This document shows positions 46,315-57,069 of a stretch of DNA of 64,000 bases, piece after piece. Positions within the stretch are counted from its first letter, which is position 1. Every line of letters begins with the position of its first letter. This DNA is from Apiospora phragmitis. Its lineage: Eukaryota; Ascomycota; Sordariomycetes; Amphisphaeriales; Apiosporaceae. A program made the position numbers and the translations under genes. The notes beneath the pieces were generated by a model that saw nothing but the letters and a program-made list of their open reading frames with translations, was not told the DNA's origin and did not search any database. The stretch is from assembly GCA_038363925.1 (NCBI GenBank), contig JAQQWL010000004.1, positions 2,542,001-2,606,000 on the forward strand, in the 5' to 3' direction.

Positions 46315-47895
46315 ATGCGCGAGTTCATGGACTACATCCAGAGCGCCTTCTACACCGCGACGGGCTGGAACCGCGACAACTCGTACTCGTCCCTGAACGC
46401 GACGGCCAACGCGCTGCTCGAGTTCCCGACCCCGCGCGGCGTGCGCCTGTCGCTCGGCTCGCTCGCGACGCCCCAGTTCGCCACCGCCTACCAGCTCGGC
46501 ACCGTCGGCATCGTCGACGGCTCCGTCTGCTACCTGTACGCGACCGTGCCGCTGCGCGATACTGTTGCCCAGAGCGCCCGCATCCCGCTGCCGGACCTGC
46601 TGAAGGGCTACAAGTCGCTGGAGGAGCTGAAGAAGGCAGCGGCGGTAACGACTACTACGAATACGAATACGAATGACGATGATGATACACTACAGAAGAA
46701 GCAACAGAAAGAGGCCCTGGCCTATGGGCGCTTATATTTGCCCAGGTCCATGCTGGAGGCGCTCGTGGTGAAACGATTCACACCCGTCCTGCAGCTCCAG
46801 ATCAGCGCCGTGTCCGACCAGACGCTGCGCAATGGTGGAACGGTGCTTGGTATGGTCCAGTACGACAAGGGGCGGTACGGCATCGAAGGCCTCGCGTCGT
46901 CGGACGGCGGCTTGCTGGGTGTGCGCGGGCTGTACAACTTCGGGGGCGACGCAGAGAAGTTCAACGAAGACAACACCACAGCGAACAACAGCAACGGCAA
47001 TGGGAACGGCAATGGAGATAGGATCTACGGGCGGTTCAGCACGGGAGCAGAATTATACTACGGGACTCTAAACAAATCCGGCGGCATGAGCTTCGGTCTC
47101 CGGTTCGCGACGTTGCCCTCGCACAAGGGAACGCCCCTTACGGCGACCATGACGATCAATCCCCTGATGGGCAATATGAGTTGGAGCTATGCCGTTATGG
47201 CCGGCCAGCACTGCTCCCTGGCCACGAAGATGGACTTCAACGTCTACAGCTACGAAAGCGATTGGACTGTCGGCATGGAGCTGTGGCGGAAGAAGGGCTC
47301 TTGGACTGTGAATCGCGACAGTGGTTTCACAGACGGTACTACAGACGACGTCACGACGGTAACAGATATCGCAAAAGAAGCTGCTTTTGCGCAGCGGTTC
47401 GAGAGGAGCTTTGAGGCGAAGATGGACTGGAGGTTAGACGATTCCCCTTTCCCAGCAGCACTCGACGCTGCTGTACCCGCCGCTGTACCCGACGCTATAC
47501 CTGCCGCTGCACCCGACACTGCACCCAAAACTACTTCCAACGCTTCTCCCAACACTATACCCGAACTAGCGTCACCGCCGCCCCTGCTTCTAGCGAAAGA
47601 AGAAGAGCCAGAGAAGAAGAAGACAGAACGCAGCTTCCAAGCGAAATTGGAGTGGAGGCTGGACGACCCAAACGAGAAGAGTGTACAGCCGCCTCGGCAA
47701 GCAGTGGAAGCCGAGTCGGACGAGCCCGAGTACCCGGGCGTGCTGAAGGTGCGGTTGGACCAACATATGAAGATCGGCCTCGTCTGGGAGGGCCGGGTGA
47801 AATCACTCCTCTTCAGCCTGGGCAGCGGCGTCGACCTCCGGAAGCTGGACTCGCCGTTCCGCAGTCTGGGGCTCGAGGTACAGTTTACCTCATGA
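46315..47895 (+). CDS. mdm10: Mdm10, mitochondrial distribution and morphology beta-barrel protein
   Basis: A single 526-residue frame. The N-terminus MREFMDYIQSAFYTATGWNRDNSYSSLNATA and the C-terminus (LDQHMKIGLVWEGRVKSLLFSLGSGVDL) are typical of Mdm10. This outer-membrane beta-barrel belongs to the ERMES tether between endoplasmic reticulum and mitochondria and also assists the SAM complex in assembling Tom40. Alternating hydrophobic strands fill the protein. Insertions: a Thr/Asn/Asp-rich loop (about 46645-46690), an Asn/Gly-rich loop (about 46978-47015) and a Pro/Ala-rich loop. The last is flanked by two copies of one strand, RSFEAKMDWRLDD (about residues 363-375) and RSFQAKLEWRLDD (about 440-452). 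The frame is intact. The start at 46315 matches the family; the longer upstream reading MPGPRPWQQPFPT is non-family. Confidence 0.92.
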   Translation: MREFMDYIQSAFYTATGWNRDNSYSSLNATANALLEFPTPRGVRLSLGSLATPQFATAYQLGTVGIVDGSVCYLYATVPLRDTVAQSARIPLPDLLKGYKSLEELKKAAAVTTTTNTNTNDDDDTLQKKQQKEALAYGRLYLPRSMLEALVVKRFTPVLQLQISAVSDQTLRNGGTVLGMVQYDKGRYGIEGLASSDGGLLGVRGLYNFGGDAEKFNEDNTTANNSNGNGNGNGDRIYGRFSTGAELYYGTLNKSGGMSFGLRFATLPSHKGTPLTATMTINPLMGNMSWSYAVMAGQHCSLATKMDFNVYSYESDWTVGMELWRKKGSWTVNRDSGFTDGTTDDVTTVTDIAKEAAFAQRFERSFEAKMDWRLDDSPFPAALDAAVPAAVPDAIPAAAPDTAPKTTSNASPNTIPELASPPPLLLAKEEEPEKKKTERSFQAKLEWRLDDPNEKSVQPPRQAVEAESDEPEYPGVLKVRLDQHMKIGLVWEGRVKSLLFSLGSGVDLRKLDSPFRSLGLEVQFTS

Positions 47896-50544
47896 GTATA
47901 CTCAGAGAAGTGATCGCGAACACCATAACATACATCTATATGGCGGACGAGCGATATTTGGCCTCTGAATGCTTACTATCTATCAAACATCATGCAGACA
48001 GTTTCAAGAGAAACTCGTGAACTCATAAGTATGGCTGGGCCAAGCACTATGCAGCATCAGTCGTGAGATCTGCAACGTCGTCCAGATACCCTCTACAAGG
48101 ATGTAGGCAACCCCGCAGATGCAAGACGGGATGTCGGCGTCGCACATGATCGTACGACCATGCGGCTCAATTGATGGAATTGTATTTGAGTATTGAGGTG
48201 TGCATGGATACATCACTGTGGAGGATATATTTATATAGCGAAATCTCCCTATAAACAAATGAACTATGCAACATATCAATACTACTACACACCATCGGCC
48301 ATTCATGTGTCCCGACGAAGCCCGTAACATGCCACTTGAGCGCCGTGATGGTCCGACCGATCAGCTGGGCTCCCCCGTCTGTAGTTGGAAGTCGGGGATA
48401 CACTCGGTCGCTTCGGCGGTACCGCATAAAGAAAGCTGATTTTTTGTGCAGGTGCCCAAGAAGGACCTTGATGGCCAAAGGAATTGTCGTCGCTGCGATT
48501 GGCTACCACTGATAAAGAGAGGGATGAAGTGGGGGACGGCCGAAAATGAGAACCCTGATGGCAGATACTCGGGCCCCCTTCAGTGGTGCTTCCAGGGGTC
48601 TGTGACGTATTATAGCGCTCGAAGGAATAGCCCCTCATGGGTCTGGCTGTTGATTATTACTGGAACCTGTCTCTACTCTACATGAATTCACGGGAGCGTT
48701 TCTTTTCACCGATGAACATTGGATGTTACTCAAGAGAGAGACAAGGAGAATGATAATCAGTTAGCCTTCGGCTAGTGAAGTGATATATTGGGCGGAGCTG
48801 AAAAAAACCAAGTACATTGAACCTGAGTCAGGATAAACTTGACGTGGGCTGGCAGTTACTGCTTCCGGCATGGGGCTGAAGGAGGCTGAAAAAGAATCGG
48901 TAGGCAGGGGGGTGGGGGGGGCGGTATGTGAGACAGGGAATCCCCTCTGTTCCAGCCCCCACTGGAAATATACGCCCCAGCAGTAGCCCCAGTGCCAGGC
49001 GCTAGGCGATACAGATTGCCCTGTGCGGCGGATGGGTAAAATCGGCCAGCCCAGCTTGGCGCAGGAAAAAAAAAAAGAGAAGAAACATGAAAGCCAGAGA
49101 GTGTCCATCAAGGTCCTCAAAACCCCATCCAGCCAAGATGGAACTGGATCGTGACGCGCTCTTACTACTCCCCCGTTCTCGGTCGGGTTCAACAAGTCTG
49201 TCTGTTCTTCCATGTATCTATCGCTCATTTAACTAACCAGAGGTTATCAGTATCGCTGCTGGGAGCTTTTAGACAATCGTCACATCCCGGGACTACTTTA
49301 ATGAATGAATGCGACACGTTGGTTGGCCATTTGATTCTTTTTTTAGTGCACAGCATCACGGGTAGCGGGAGTCATACAGATCGTTGTTACTGGATCTTTT
49401 CCCTCCGCCAGAGGACTTTTATCGCATTCAAGTCCCTTTTTCTTGTTTTGTGACCGAGTCGAACCAGCTTTCCAGGATCCTCCTGCTGGTCAGTTGGCAT
49501 TACGAGTACAAAGCCAAATTGTGTATGAGAGACGGCGCCTTTGCACAAAGGCATTCATAGCTTGGACTATTACGCTGAACAACGACCACAAAGTGCATTG
49601 TGTATCCATCTGCCAGCCAGGGAGAAGAAAAGAAGAGGTCCAGCCAGCGATATATTATAGAAGCCCCTTGTCGGCGACCTGTACGATTGGGTTGAAGCTC
49701 GTTTACGAGCATTCGGTAAGTTCCTCTCATATACATCGCATTACATTACATGCAGTCCCTGCCTCGTGTACACCCCCAACCCAGCTGGACAGCTAGCACT
49801 GGCCCTGTATTCCCATCCTAGTCGCATTTAAGCTTCCCTGCTCGGCGTGCCGGAGATATGGCTTTCTTTGGCGCCATGGTGGCCCTCAAGGTGCCCGAGT
49901 TCGTGGATGGTGTGAACGTTGGTCCTACCACTTCCCTCGACTCAGCAGCCACTCACAGTCACCGAATCCTGGATTACTACATGCGATCGTCCCAGGACGG
50001 ACAAGAACCTTGAGGTCAAAGAAACCAATTTCCGCCGGCTCCTTGCTTTCCTCTGCTTTCCCGGGACCATGGTCTCGGTGAACACTGCCTTGTCCTAGCC
50101 AACTTCCTTTCTCCGTTGCACCAACCCATCTTTATATAATAACGCTTCGTCGCTGCGTGTCAGCTAACGTTGGTGCTTCTACAGCAGCAAATAGCCATCA
50201 CCAAGCTTTTCTGATTCCAAGTCTTGGACACTTAAGGTTTCTTGGCAGTCGCCGTCGATCGCGTGGCCGAATCCTTCCATTCCTCTGTGCTTAATTCCAA
50301 GAGTGAAGATAAGCTTTTGTGGCTATTCAGGGGTCGTCGAAGTTATACCGACCCAGACCACCTAGCCCACCCAGCCCACCGGTCTCAACTTTGGACATCC
50401 AGCTAGTCCACCGGCATTGCCTTTGGATCAAGCCTGGTTTACCGCCAGTGGACGGCTTATTCAGCACAGCCTGGCTATTTTCCCCAGATCATTCGACACC
50501 TGCACGTCGTCTTCCAACCTTTCCCACACCCATCATACCTCAAT
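47896..50544. other. Long gene-poor region
   Basis: About 2.6 kb. It contains homopolymer runs (A-run near 49067, G-run near 48914) and several short frames without domains. The right 400 bases are pyrimidine-rich leader of the zinc transporter gene. Confidence 0.45.
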
Positions 50545-51746
50545 ATGGACTCTATCGTCAGGTTTGCGCTTGAGGCTCGGCAAGATGCTGGCGACGCCCC
50601 CCAAGCGGAAGCTACCGGCTTTACGGTAACGACGCAATGCGATAGCGGCAACGAATTTGACGGCCGCATCGGCCTCCGAGTGTCTTCCATCTTCGTCATC
50701 CTGGTCGGCTCTCTGATCGGCGCCATGCTACCCGTCGTTCTGGCTAGGAGCGAGAAGATGCGCGTTCCCAAGCTGGCCTTCTTCGTCGCCAAGTACTTCG
50801 GCACCGGCGTGATCATTGCGACCGCGCTCATCCACCTCTTGACACCGGCATTCGAGGCGCTCGGGTCGCCCTGCTTGGAAGACTACGAGATCTCGCAATA
50901 CTCTTGGGCCGCCGGCATCTGCCTCATGTCCATCATGGCCATGTTCGTCATGGAGGTCCTGATCGCACACTACGACATCTTCGACGGCCACAAGCACGAC
51001 ACGGAGTCCCCGGACCCCTCGCTGGATCTGCTTAGGAAGAAGGGCAACGATTCGTCTTCGCCGCCGTCACCGACACCCAACGCGCACGCACATGCGCATC
51101 TCGACCTGGAAGCAGGAGGCCACCACAATGGGGTCAAGGAGGCCGAGGGCCATCGATTCCAAGTACCTGGCACCGACACCGACATCTCGTACCCTCGCGG
51201 CGAGGACCACCTCGGCCATGCGCGCGACCATACAGAAAACGACAGCTACTCCGCCTTCGCCGCGCAGATGACAGCTATCTTTATCCTCGAGTTCGGCGTC
51301 ATCTTCCACAGCATCTTCATCGGCCTGACGCTCGCGGTCGCCGGAGATGAGTTCGACATCCTGTATATCGTGCTGGTGTTCCACCAAACCTTCGAGGGAC
51401 TCGGTCTGGGTGCCCGTCTGGCCACGGCGTCGTGGCCCAAGGTGAGAGCTACATGCCCTACCTGCTGGCCGGCCTGTACGCCATCAGCACGCCCATCGCC
51501 ATCGCCGTCGGGCTCGGCGTGCGCCAGACTCTGTCGCCCAGCAGCCCTACCACCCTGATCGTCAACGGTGTGTTCGATTCTATTAGCGCCGGCATCCTGC
51601 TCTACACAGGGCTCGTCGAGCTGCTGGCGCACGAGTTCATGTTCAACCCGGACATGCAGAAGGCCGGGTTGCGCATCAAGCTGCTGGCGTTGGGCTGCAT
51701 CGCGCTGGGGGCTGGACTGATGGCACTCCTGGGCAAGTGGGCTTAA
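50545..51746 (+). CDS. ZIP-family zinc/iron transporter (Zrt1-like), one base short
   Basis: ATG 50545. Membrane segments and loops follow the ZIP plan: GLRVSSIFVILVGSLIGAMLPVV, AKYFGTGVIIATALIHLLTPAF, YSWAAGICLMSIMAMFVME, then a cytosolic His-rich loop (HAHAHLD, GGHHNG) between helices III and IV. Metal-site helices IV and V come next (EFGVIFHSIFIGLTL and HQTFEGLGLGARL), then helices VI-VIII ending LLGKWA. It imports zinc (possibly iron) across the plasma membrane. After LATASWPK the frame is lost: GG at 51441-51442 should be GGG, and with it GESYMPYLLAGLYAISTPIAIAVGLGVR follows, giving 400 residues. A spliced alternative would delete a conserved helix, so a consensus deletion is likelier. 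Confidence 0.88.
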
Positions 51747-51854
51747 GATAGGTAGGGCTCGCAAAGCATGGGATATAGATCAATAGATAGGCTACGGCTC
51801 AACTAGAACTAATGGAATGGTGCTACATCTAATTACCGCATCCACTGTATCATT

Positions 51855-52090
51855 GTATATGTCCTGCCTTGCAACTCGCGCCCAGAACATGTATAGTAGA
51901 ATACCGCCATGAGCTATTCCGATACGACTGATAATTCTATTGCTAACTATTTAACCCCTGCTGTTTATACCGCTGCCAACTAGTGATTCCGTTGCTCATT
52001 CTCCACGTCTTGGCTTGCACCTCGCGCCCAGGATATACAGAGTAGAGTATCACCACCAGCTATTCCGATATCACTAATAATCTCATTGCC
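51855..52090. repeat. Diverged 91-bp direct repeat, two copies
   Basis: 51855-51945 and 51999-52090 share CTCGCGCCCAG, AGCTATTCCGAT and CTAATAATCTCATTGC-like words in the same order, about 144 bases apart. Both lie just downstream of the ZIP gene. Confidence 0.65.
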
Positions 52091-52097
52091 TGTCCCT

Positions 52098-52290
52098 AAT
52101 CCGTTCTGCGAACAGCCTCCTCAAGTCAAATCCGTTCCTGCGACAGCCTCCTCAAGTCAAATCCGTTCCTACGGACAGCATCTCTACCTCAAATGCGCCG
52201 ACTATTCAAATTCGTTCCTGCAAATGTCATCTTCAACTCAAATACGTTTCGCGACAGCATCCCCCACCTCAAGTTCGTTCTGCGGCAACA
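52098..52290. repeat. Degenerate 31-bp tandem repeat
   Basis: Units such as 52099-52128, 52129-52159 and 52160-52191 share AATCCGTTCCTGCGACAG and CCTCAAGTCA; further units to about 52290 are more diverged. It is non-coding. Confidence 0.7.
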
Positions 52291-52329
52291 TCCTAACCCA
52301 AAGACATCAACTAATCAACATGTGGCTGT

Positions 52330-52413
52330 TTATTCCGCTGTTTACTAGTTATTCCACTACCAAGTAGTGATTCCGTTGCCAACCAGTTATTCAATTGGCA
52401 ACCAGCTATTCCG
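52330..52413. repeat. 19-bp minisatellite
   Basis: Four consecutive 19-base units begin at 52330, 52349, 52368 and 52387, with a partial fifth at 52406 (pattern TTATTCCGnTnnCnAnnAG). Related single units occur at about 51966-52003. Confidence 0.8.
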
Positions 52414-52667
52414 CGAAAGCATGGTATAATGGGAAATTACGTACACAAAGAGTCACCGGAGTAATAGTAGTTTATGCAAGTGTCTGTCCTCAAATTGATT
52501 ATCCTAGTGTCGCCACCATCCAGGATCATTCCGCCTATCAAAGCGCATTGAAAGCGCGCTTATGCCATTGTTCTTGTAATGATCATTCTCTCATCATCCG
52601 TCCTTCCGGTATACCCAAACAAATGAAAGACAGGGTTGGAATCAACTAGGGGATCATATCGTCCGTC

Positions 52668-53970
52668 CTAAAACATAAAGACGTAGTCCTCGTCCTCGCC
52701 AGATCCGTCCTGCTGCTCCTCAAGCATGACAAGCTCCTCATCCTGCTCAGGGTCGTAAAGGCGGCGGATAGCCATATACTTGGCCGTGGTTCCACCGAGC
52801 TCCCGCGTGATGAAATGTTCGACGTTGACGTTGTCGTTCTCGGTGTCGTCGGGGCAAGGGGAGGAGGGAGGGGCGGGGGGCAGGAGGTTCTCCACGCGGT
52901 GAACGCTGCGAGGTCGGTACGGGAGCGACAAGGTCTCACGAGGCTTATCGTCGGCAGTATCAGAAGACGACGACTCGGTAGCCTCTTCCTCGCGGATCGG
53001 CTCAAGATTATGGCGCTTATGAGAGTTGCAAAAGTCCATGTATTCCTGCGGAAAGCTCAAGGTGCCATCATGATTCTCAATGAACTGATCGTCGATCACG
53101 AACTGGACGCCGAGGTCGTCATCATCGCCAGCGTCTTTCTCGTCGCTATCCAGAACCTCCTCGTCGGAGTCGGCAAGAATGTCGTGGTCTGTGTCAGAGG
53201 ATTCCTCTGCTGCAACGGCCTTGTAGCCAGGAAGCTGAGTCATCCATAACAGCATCTTTGCCTCTTCCATTACGGCATTGTAGATTGTCTCATAACGAGC
53301 CTGGCGGCGGACCTGGTCTTGCTCCTGCTGTGTGCTGGCTTGGACGAACACCGCAGCCTTGGCCTCACCCCGGCTGTATGTAGTCATGATACGGAAAGTC
53401 GGGACGGTAAGCTGGTTATTAGCCCATTGGACTGTCGTGTTGGCCTTGCTAGAAGACGATGACGAATCGGACTTGAAGGTGGTAGCAATGGGAGTTGACG
53501 GCTTCGGGAGATCAGTCACGATGAGCCACTTGTCGCTGAGCAAGTGGTAGTACTGTTTTTTTCATAACAAAGTTAGCAATCCTTCTTCATGTGCTTGTCT
53601 GTGTGAATTAATGAAAATAGATGGTATTTATTTGACTTACCTGCGCAACGCGCATGCTGTCCAGGGTCGAGTTACGGAAGCGGCGCACATCGATGTCCTT
53701 GCGATGGAGGTTGAGGGCAGCATGCTCTTCGACCTCCTTGTCGGTTATGTACTTAATTTCCGGGAAGCTGTCGTAGTCGTTCGGCTTGCCCTTCAGATCG
53801 TGGTACATGATTACAAAGCGCGTAACCATGTTGTCAATGGTTGAGACCTTAAACTCAGGCTCAGGGTCCTCGACGGTCGGCAGGGCCATGTTGTTGTCCA
53901 TGGTGATGAGGTTCGGGATTCCAGCGTTATCGTACTGCTCCACGACGTGAGACTGGCCTTGGTTAGCCAT
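52668..53970 (-). CDS. Acidic hypothetical protein (404 aa)
   Basis: Two exons, 53970-53641 and 53552-52668. The intron has donor GTAAGT, branch GCTAAC and acceptor ACAG, joining RVAQ to YYHLLSDKW in phase 0. The N-terminal domain (FKVSTIDNMVTRFVIMYHDLKG, ALNLHRKDIDVRRFRNSTLDSMRVAQ YYHLLSDKWLIVTDLP) looks globular. The middle has QWANNQLTVPTFRIM and ASTQQEQDQVRRQARYETIYNAVMEEAKMLLWM. The rest is acidic and disordered (Asp/Glu runs, EESSDTDHDILADSDEE, poly-Ser). I do not recognise the family. Frames are intact. It stands alone in a repeat-rich, gene-poor stretch. Confidence 0.75.
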
Positions 53971-54083
53971 CGTTGCAAAGGCTGAAATGGGTGAAAGAGA
54001 AAAACACTTTATTGGAAAAACAAGTGTGATTGGGAAGGGCTGTAGGTATTGGCAAAGGCCAAAGGTGAAAAGGATATATAAGG

Positions 54084-54150
54084 AAGCGACGATCAGGTCC
54101 GGTATAGGGAAGCGATTAGGTCCGGTATAGGGAAGCGACGATCAGGTCGG
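54084..54150. repeat. Short tandem repeat, about 23-26 bp, three units
   Basis: GAAGCGACGATCAGGTCCGGTATAGG is followed by a shortened copy and a third partial copy (54085-54150), just upstream of the acidic hypothetical gene. Confidence 0.75.
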
Positions 54151-54242
54151 GATGACAGCGACGATTCCAGGGGTCGTCGATGTCTGGGGCTTTTTGGAGA
54201 TAGGAATCAGAGTAACAGGAAACTGGGAAGAGATGAGGGGAG

Positions 54243-54835
54243 TGCCTTGCCAAACAACGCTCCAAGGTCCTGGAGTGTCGCGACGAAGGAGTAACAGGAG
54301 TAAACGCAAAGGCAGAGGAGGAGAAGGGGCAGTTTGAAGGAAGAGATGTCATTCTGGAAATTTCACCTCCTCCTTCACTTTACATCTTCTCCTCCCCTGC
54401 CTCTGCCTCTGCCTTTATCACTCCTTTGTAGCAACTCTTCGGGACCTTGGAGTGTTGTATGCTGAGGTGCTTCCACCCCGGTTGTTCAAGAGAAAGATCC
54501 GGCCGTGACCCGGTTGTTCAAGAGAAAGACCCGGCCGTGACCCGGTTGTTCAAGAGAAAGATCCGGCCGTGACCCGGTTGTTCAAGAGAAAGACCCGGCC
54601 GTGACCCGGTTGTTCAAGAGAAAGACCCGGCCGCGACCCGTTTGTTCAAGAGAAAGACCCGGCCGCGACCCGTTTGTTCAAGAGAAAGATGTCTTCTCGG
54701 TTTTGAGGAGCACTCCAAGGTCCTGGAGAGTTGCGACGAAGCAGTGAAAGAAGCAGAAGGTGAAAATAAAGTCAGAGGCAGTGTCAGAGGAGGAGGAGAG
54801 GCAGTGCGAAGGAGGAAATAAGGAAGCACCTTGGC
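54243..54835. repeat. Three copies of a 100-bp repeat in alternating orientation
   Basis: Copy A (54243-54350, plus), copy B (54356-54475, reverse complement) and copy C (54712-54835, plus) share CTCCAAGGTCCTGGAGTG, GACGAAG, AGTAACAGG and a GGCAGAGG/AGGAGGAGAAG-rich end. A and B form a near-perfectly adjoining inverted pair with a spacer of only a few bases. The 32-bp minisatellite lies between B and C. No terminase, transposase or other open frame is present. Confidence 0.65.
54479..54690. repeat. 32-bp minisatellite, six full units plus a partial
   Basis: The unit CGGTTGTTCAAGAGAAAGAY followed by CCGGCCGTGACC starts at 54479, 54511, 54543, 54575, 54607 and 54639, with a partial copy from 54671. 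Units differ only by transitions (T/C at unit base 20, G/T at base 3, T/C in GTGA/GCGA), and types alternate, as unequal exchange produces. Confidence 0.9.
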
Positions 54836-55246
54836 AGACAGCAGTCCAAGGTCCTTGGGTCTGTGGATACCTGTGATGGAGGAATGGCAGAGGGAAATAG
54901 GAAGAGAAGAAAAAGAAAAATAGTCTTACCTTTGGCGATGTTGATGGATCGAAAAGATGGGGTTGAAGGAGAAGGGAAAGCTTTGATGACTCTAAGTAGG
55001 AGGGGACGGTTTAATAGCCTGGGGAACAGTTACAAATCACCACAGTGTACTGATCTGGGTGATTCAGCTGCTGCAGGAGGAAAAGAAACAAGTCACTCGT
55101 CAATCACATTGTCAAGATGGAATTAATGTATACGTAGAGGTACCTAGGGGAGCAGGAGGGCTAAAACAATCGGGAAAAATCACAAGTTCCTCATGTAAGT
55201 CGGGACTATCTAAACCTCTTAAAAACACTCGTGCACGCCGCAACAA

Positions 55247-55545
55247 CGGCTCTTCGAGGTCGGAATCGGTCGGGAACACTAATACCACGATCGCCCACAG
55301 CGAAAGGGAAGTTGCCACGCCCTCTGTGCGGCTAGATATTGCTACTTGAAGTTGGGGCTGGTTGGGGCGCCGTGACGCTTCGGTGAAAGAGGACTCCACC
55401 GTCGCACCTTCCCCCACGCACCACCGACTCTGTCGGGCTCTTCAGCGTCAGAATCGGACGAGAACACTAATACAAAGGTCGATTTCGGCTAAAGGCAAGT
55501 TTCTACGGTGCCTGTGAGGCTAGATATGCCATGTTGAAGTTGTTG
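55247..55545. repeat. Diverged direct repeat, about 108 bp
   Basis: 55247-55353 and 55434-55541 share GGCTCTTC, TCGGAATCGG/TCAGAATCGG, GAACACTAATAC, GGCTAGATAT and TTGAAGTTG in order. Many differences are transitions. Non-coding. Confidence 0.6.
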
Positions 55546-55989
55546 GTGTCCTACCCATTGGGGGCAGGTGGATAAGAACTTGGCGTGATCGATCCGTGAA
55601 TGCATACAGCTTCATTTTTGGCAGTGGCCCGAGCTCCATCATGCAGGTACGGCCCGTGTGGAGCCTCGAACCTCGGATTTCGAACAATGGTTCAGTACGG
55701 CTACTTGTGGGACTTACTTGGGCCCTTGGGGGTCATCTCGAGGGGTGGAGGCAGGCCTCCTTACGTAGGTATATAGAAGCTACGGTCACTAGGCAGGTAC
55801 GAGAGATTGGAAGCCACGACGAGGTGGTTTATTATTCTATCCTAGGGAATCTTGATCTATTGAATACTACACATCTTGGTTTTCCTGAATAGCTTCAATG
55901 GTTATGTGTGGGGCGGGAGGTACGTACGTACTTTGAGCCTGGGTTGTAGTGAGGTGGGGCGTTGAGGGGGGTCACGTGGGGGTTGAAGG

Positions 55990-56103
55990 CAGTAAGTATC
56001 AGGGCAGTGCCAGCAGGCCCTAGCAACTGTTTAGGGGGGTCGCTTAGGTAGAAGGCGCTATCAGGGCAATAATAGTAGGCTCTAGGGTCTGTTTAGAGGC
56101 GAA
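55990..56103. repeat. Diverged tandem pair with RIP-type differences
   Basis: 55997-56036 and 56058-56099 align from TATCAGGGCA to CTGTTTAG. The second copy differs mainly by changes such as CAGCAGG to TAGTAGG and AGTG to AATA, which are CpA-to-TpA or TpG-to-TpA transitions. Confidence 0.55.
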
Positions 56104-57069
56104 GGTCTAGTGGGAATTGGTTGAAGTGGGTTGTTGACAGTGTAGTGTTGATACGTGACAAAGACTGTCAACTTGACCTGGCACAGCAGCAGTAACTGCT
56201 TCCTGACAGGGGACATTACACGGAGCACCTTCACGAGAAGTTGCAATGAGATCCATCATATGCAGATAAAAGCTCGAAGTGATTGAGTTTACTACCATAA
56301 ATGCCATGGCGTCTGAATGTCTTCATACGTTAGTTGTTTTGTGCTGAGAGTGGAAAAAGCTGCCACCCTTACTCAACGAACACTACTCTACCTTCCCGTG
56401 TTTGATCACCAGGAGAAGGGCTTTTGCTTTGGCGCACAAGTTGTTCTCCCTCCTAGTATGTCCTGTAGACCCTATTGCTTCCTTCATCCAAGTTTTCTCG
56501 TTGAAACCAGCCAAGGCCCCTGACACTTTGTTGGAATAGGAATCATGATGTAGAGGACGAACGCTACTACTTTCAGGAACCAGGACAGAAGAACAGTTAT
56601 TCAGGATGAGTGCCTTATCAGTTGCTGCTGCTGGCTGGACTCTTGAACGTCTCGGCAAGGGCGATTGGGATGTTGATGTTCCCATGCGACCGGAAAGGTT
56701 TAATCTTCTTGCTCTCCATATCGTCCTTGCGTGAGTGACAGATTTGATGCCATTTTGCTGATTACTACTGGCTTGAGAAGCGGAATTGCGAATTCGGACT
56801 ATTCATAGTAAGAGCGAGTACGACATGCTTCACTTCCATCGAGGACTACGACTTGGCTCCGAACCGAACAAAGACGGAACCAATTTATTGTGAAGAAGTC
56901 CCTTTATCCTCCGCGAACGGCATGCCGACCACCCACAGCACCAAATCGAGTCGTACAATAGTGAACAAAGGAACTCCCTCGAGCAGGGCCACCACCGCCG
57001 AAAAACCCGCTCCTCTGATCGAGAGAAAACCACGATGGCTAAGTCAGCCGCTTGGGAGTCGTCACCAAC
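56104..57069. other. Intergenic and possible 5' part of the kinase gene
   Basis: No domain is seen. The frame from about 56853 (APNRTKTEPIYCEEVPL... RKPRWLSQ) could be the N-terminus of the kinase gene if one base is off near 57045. Confidence 0.4.

Noticed and set aside
51420..51500. An intron in the ZIP gene starting GTGAGA at 51442
   Set aside because: Splicing there would remove conserved helix VI; a single missing G explains the frame change better.
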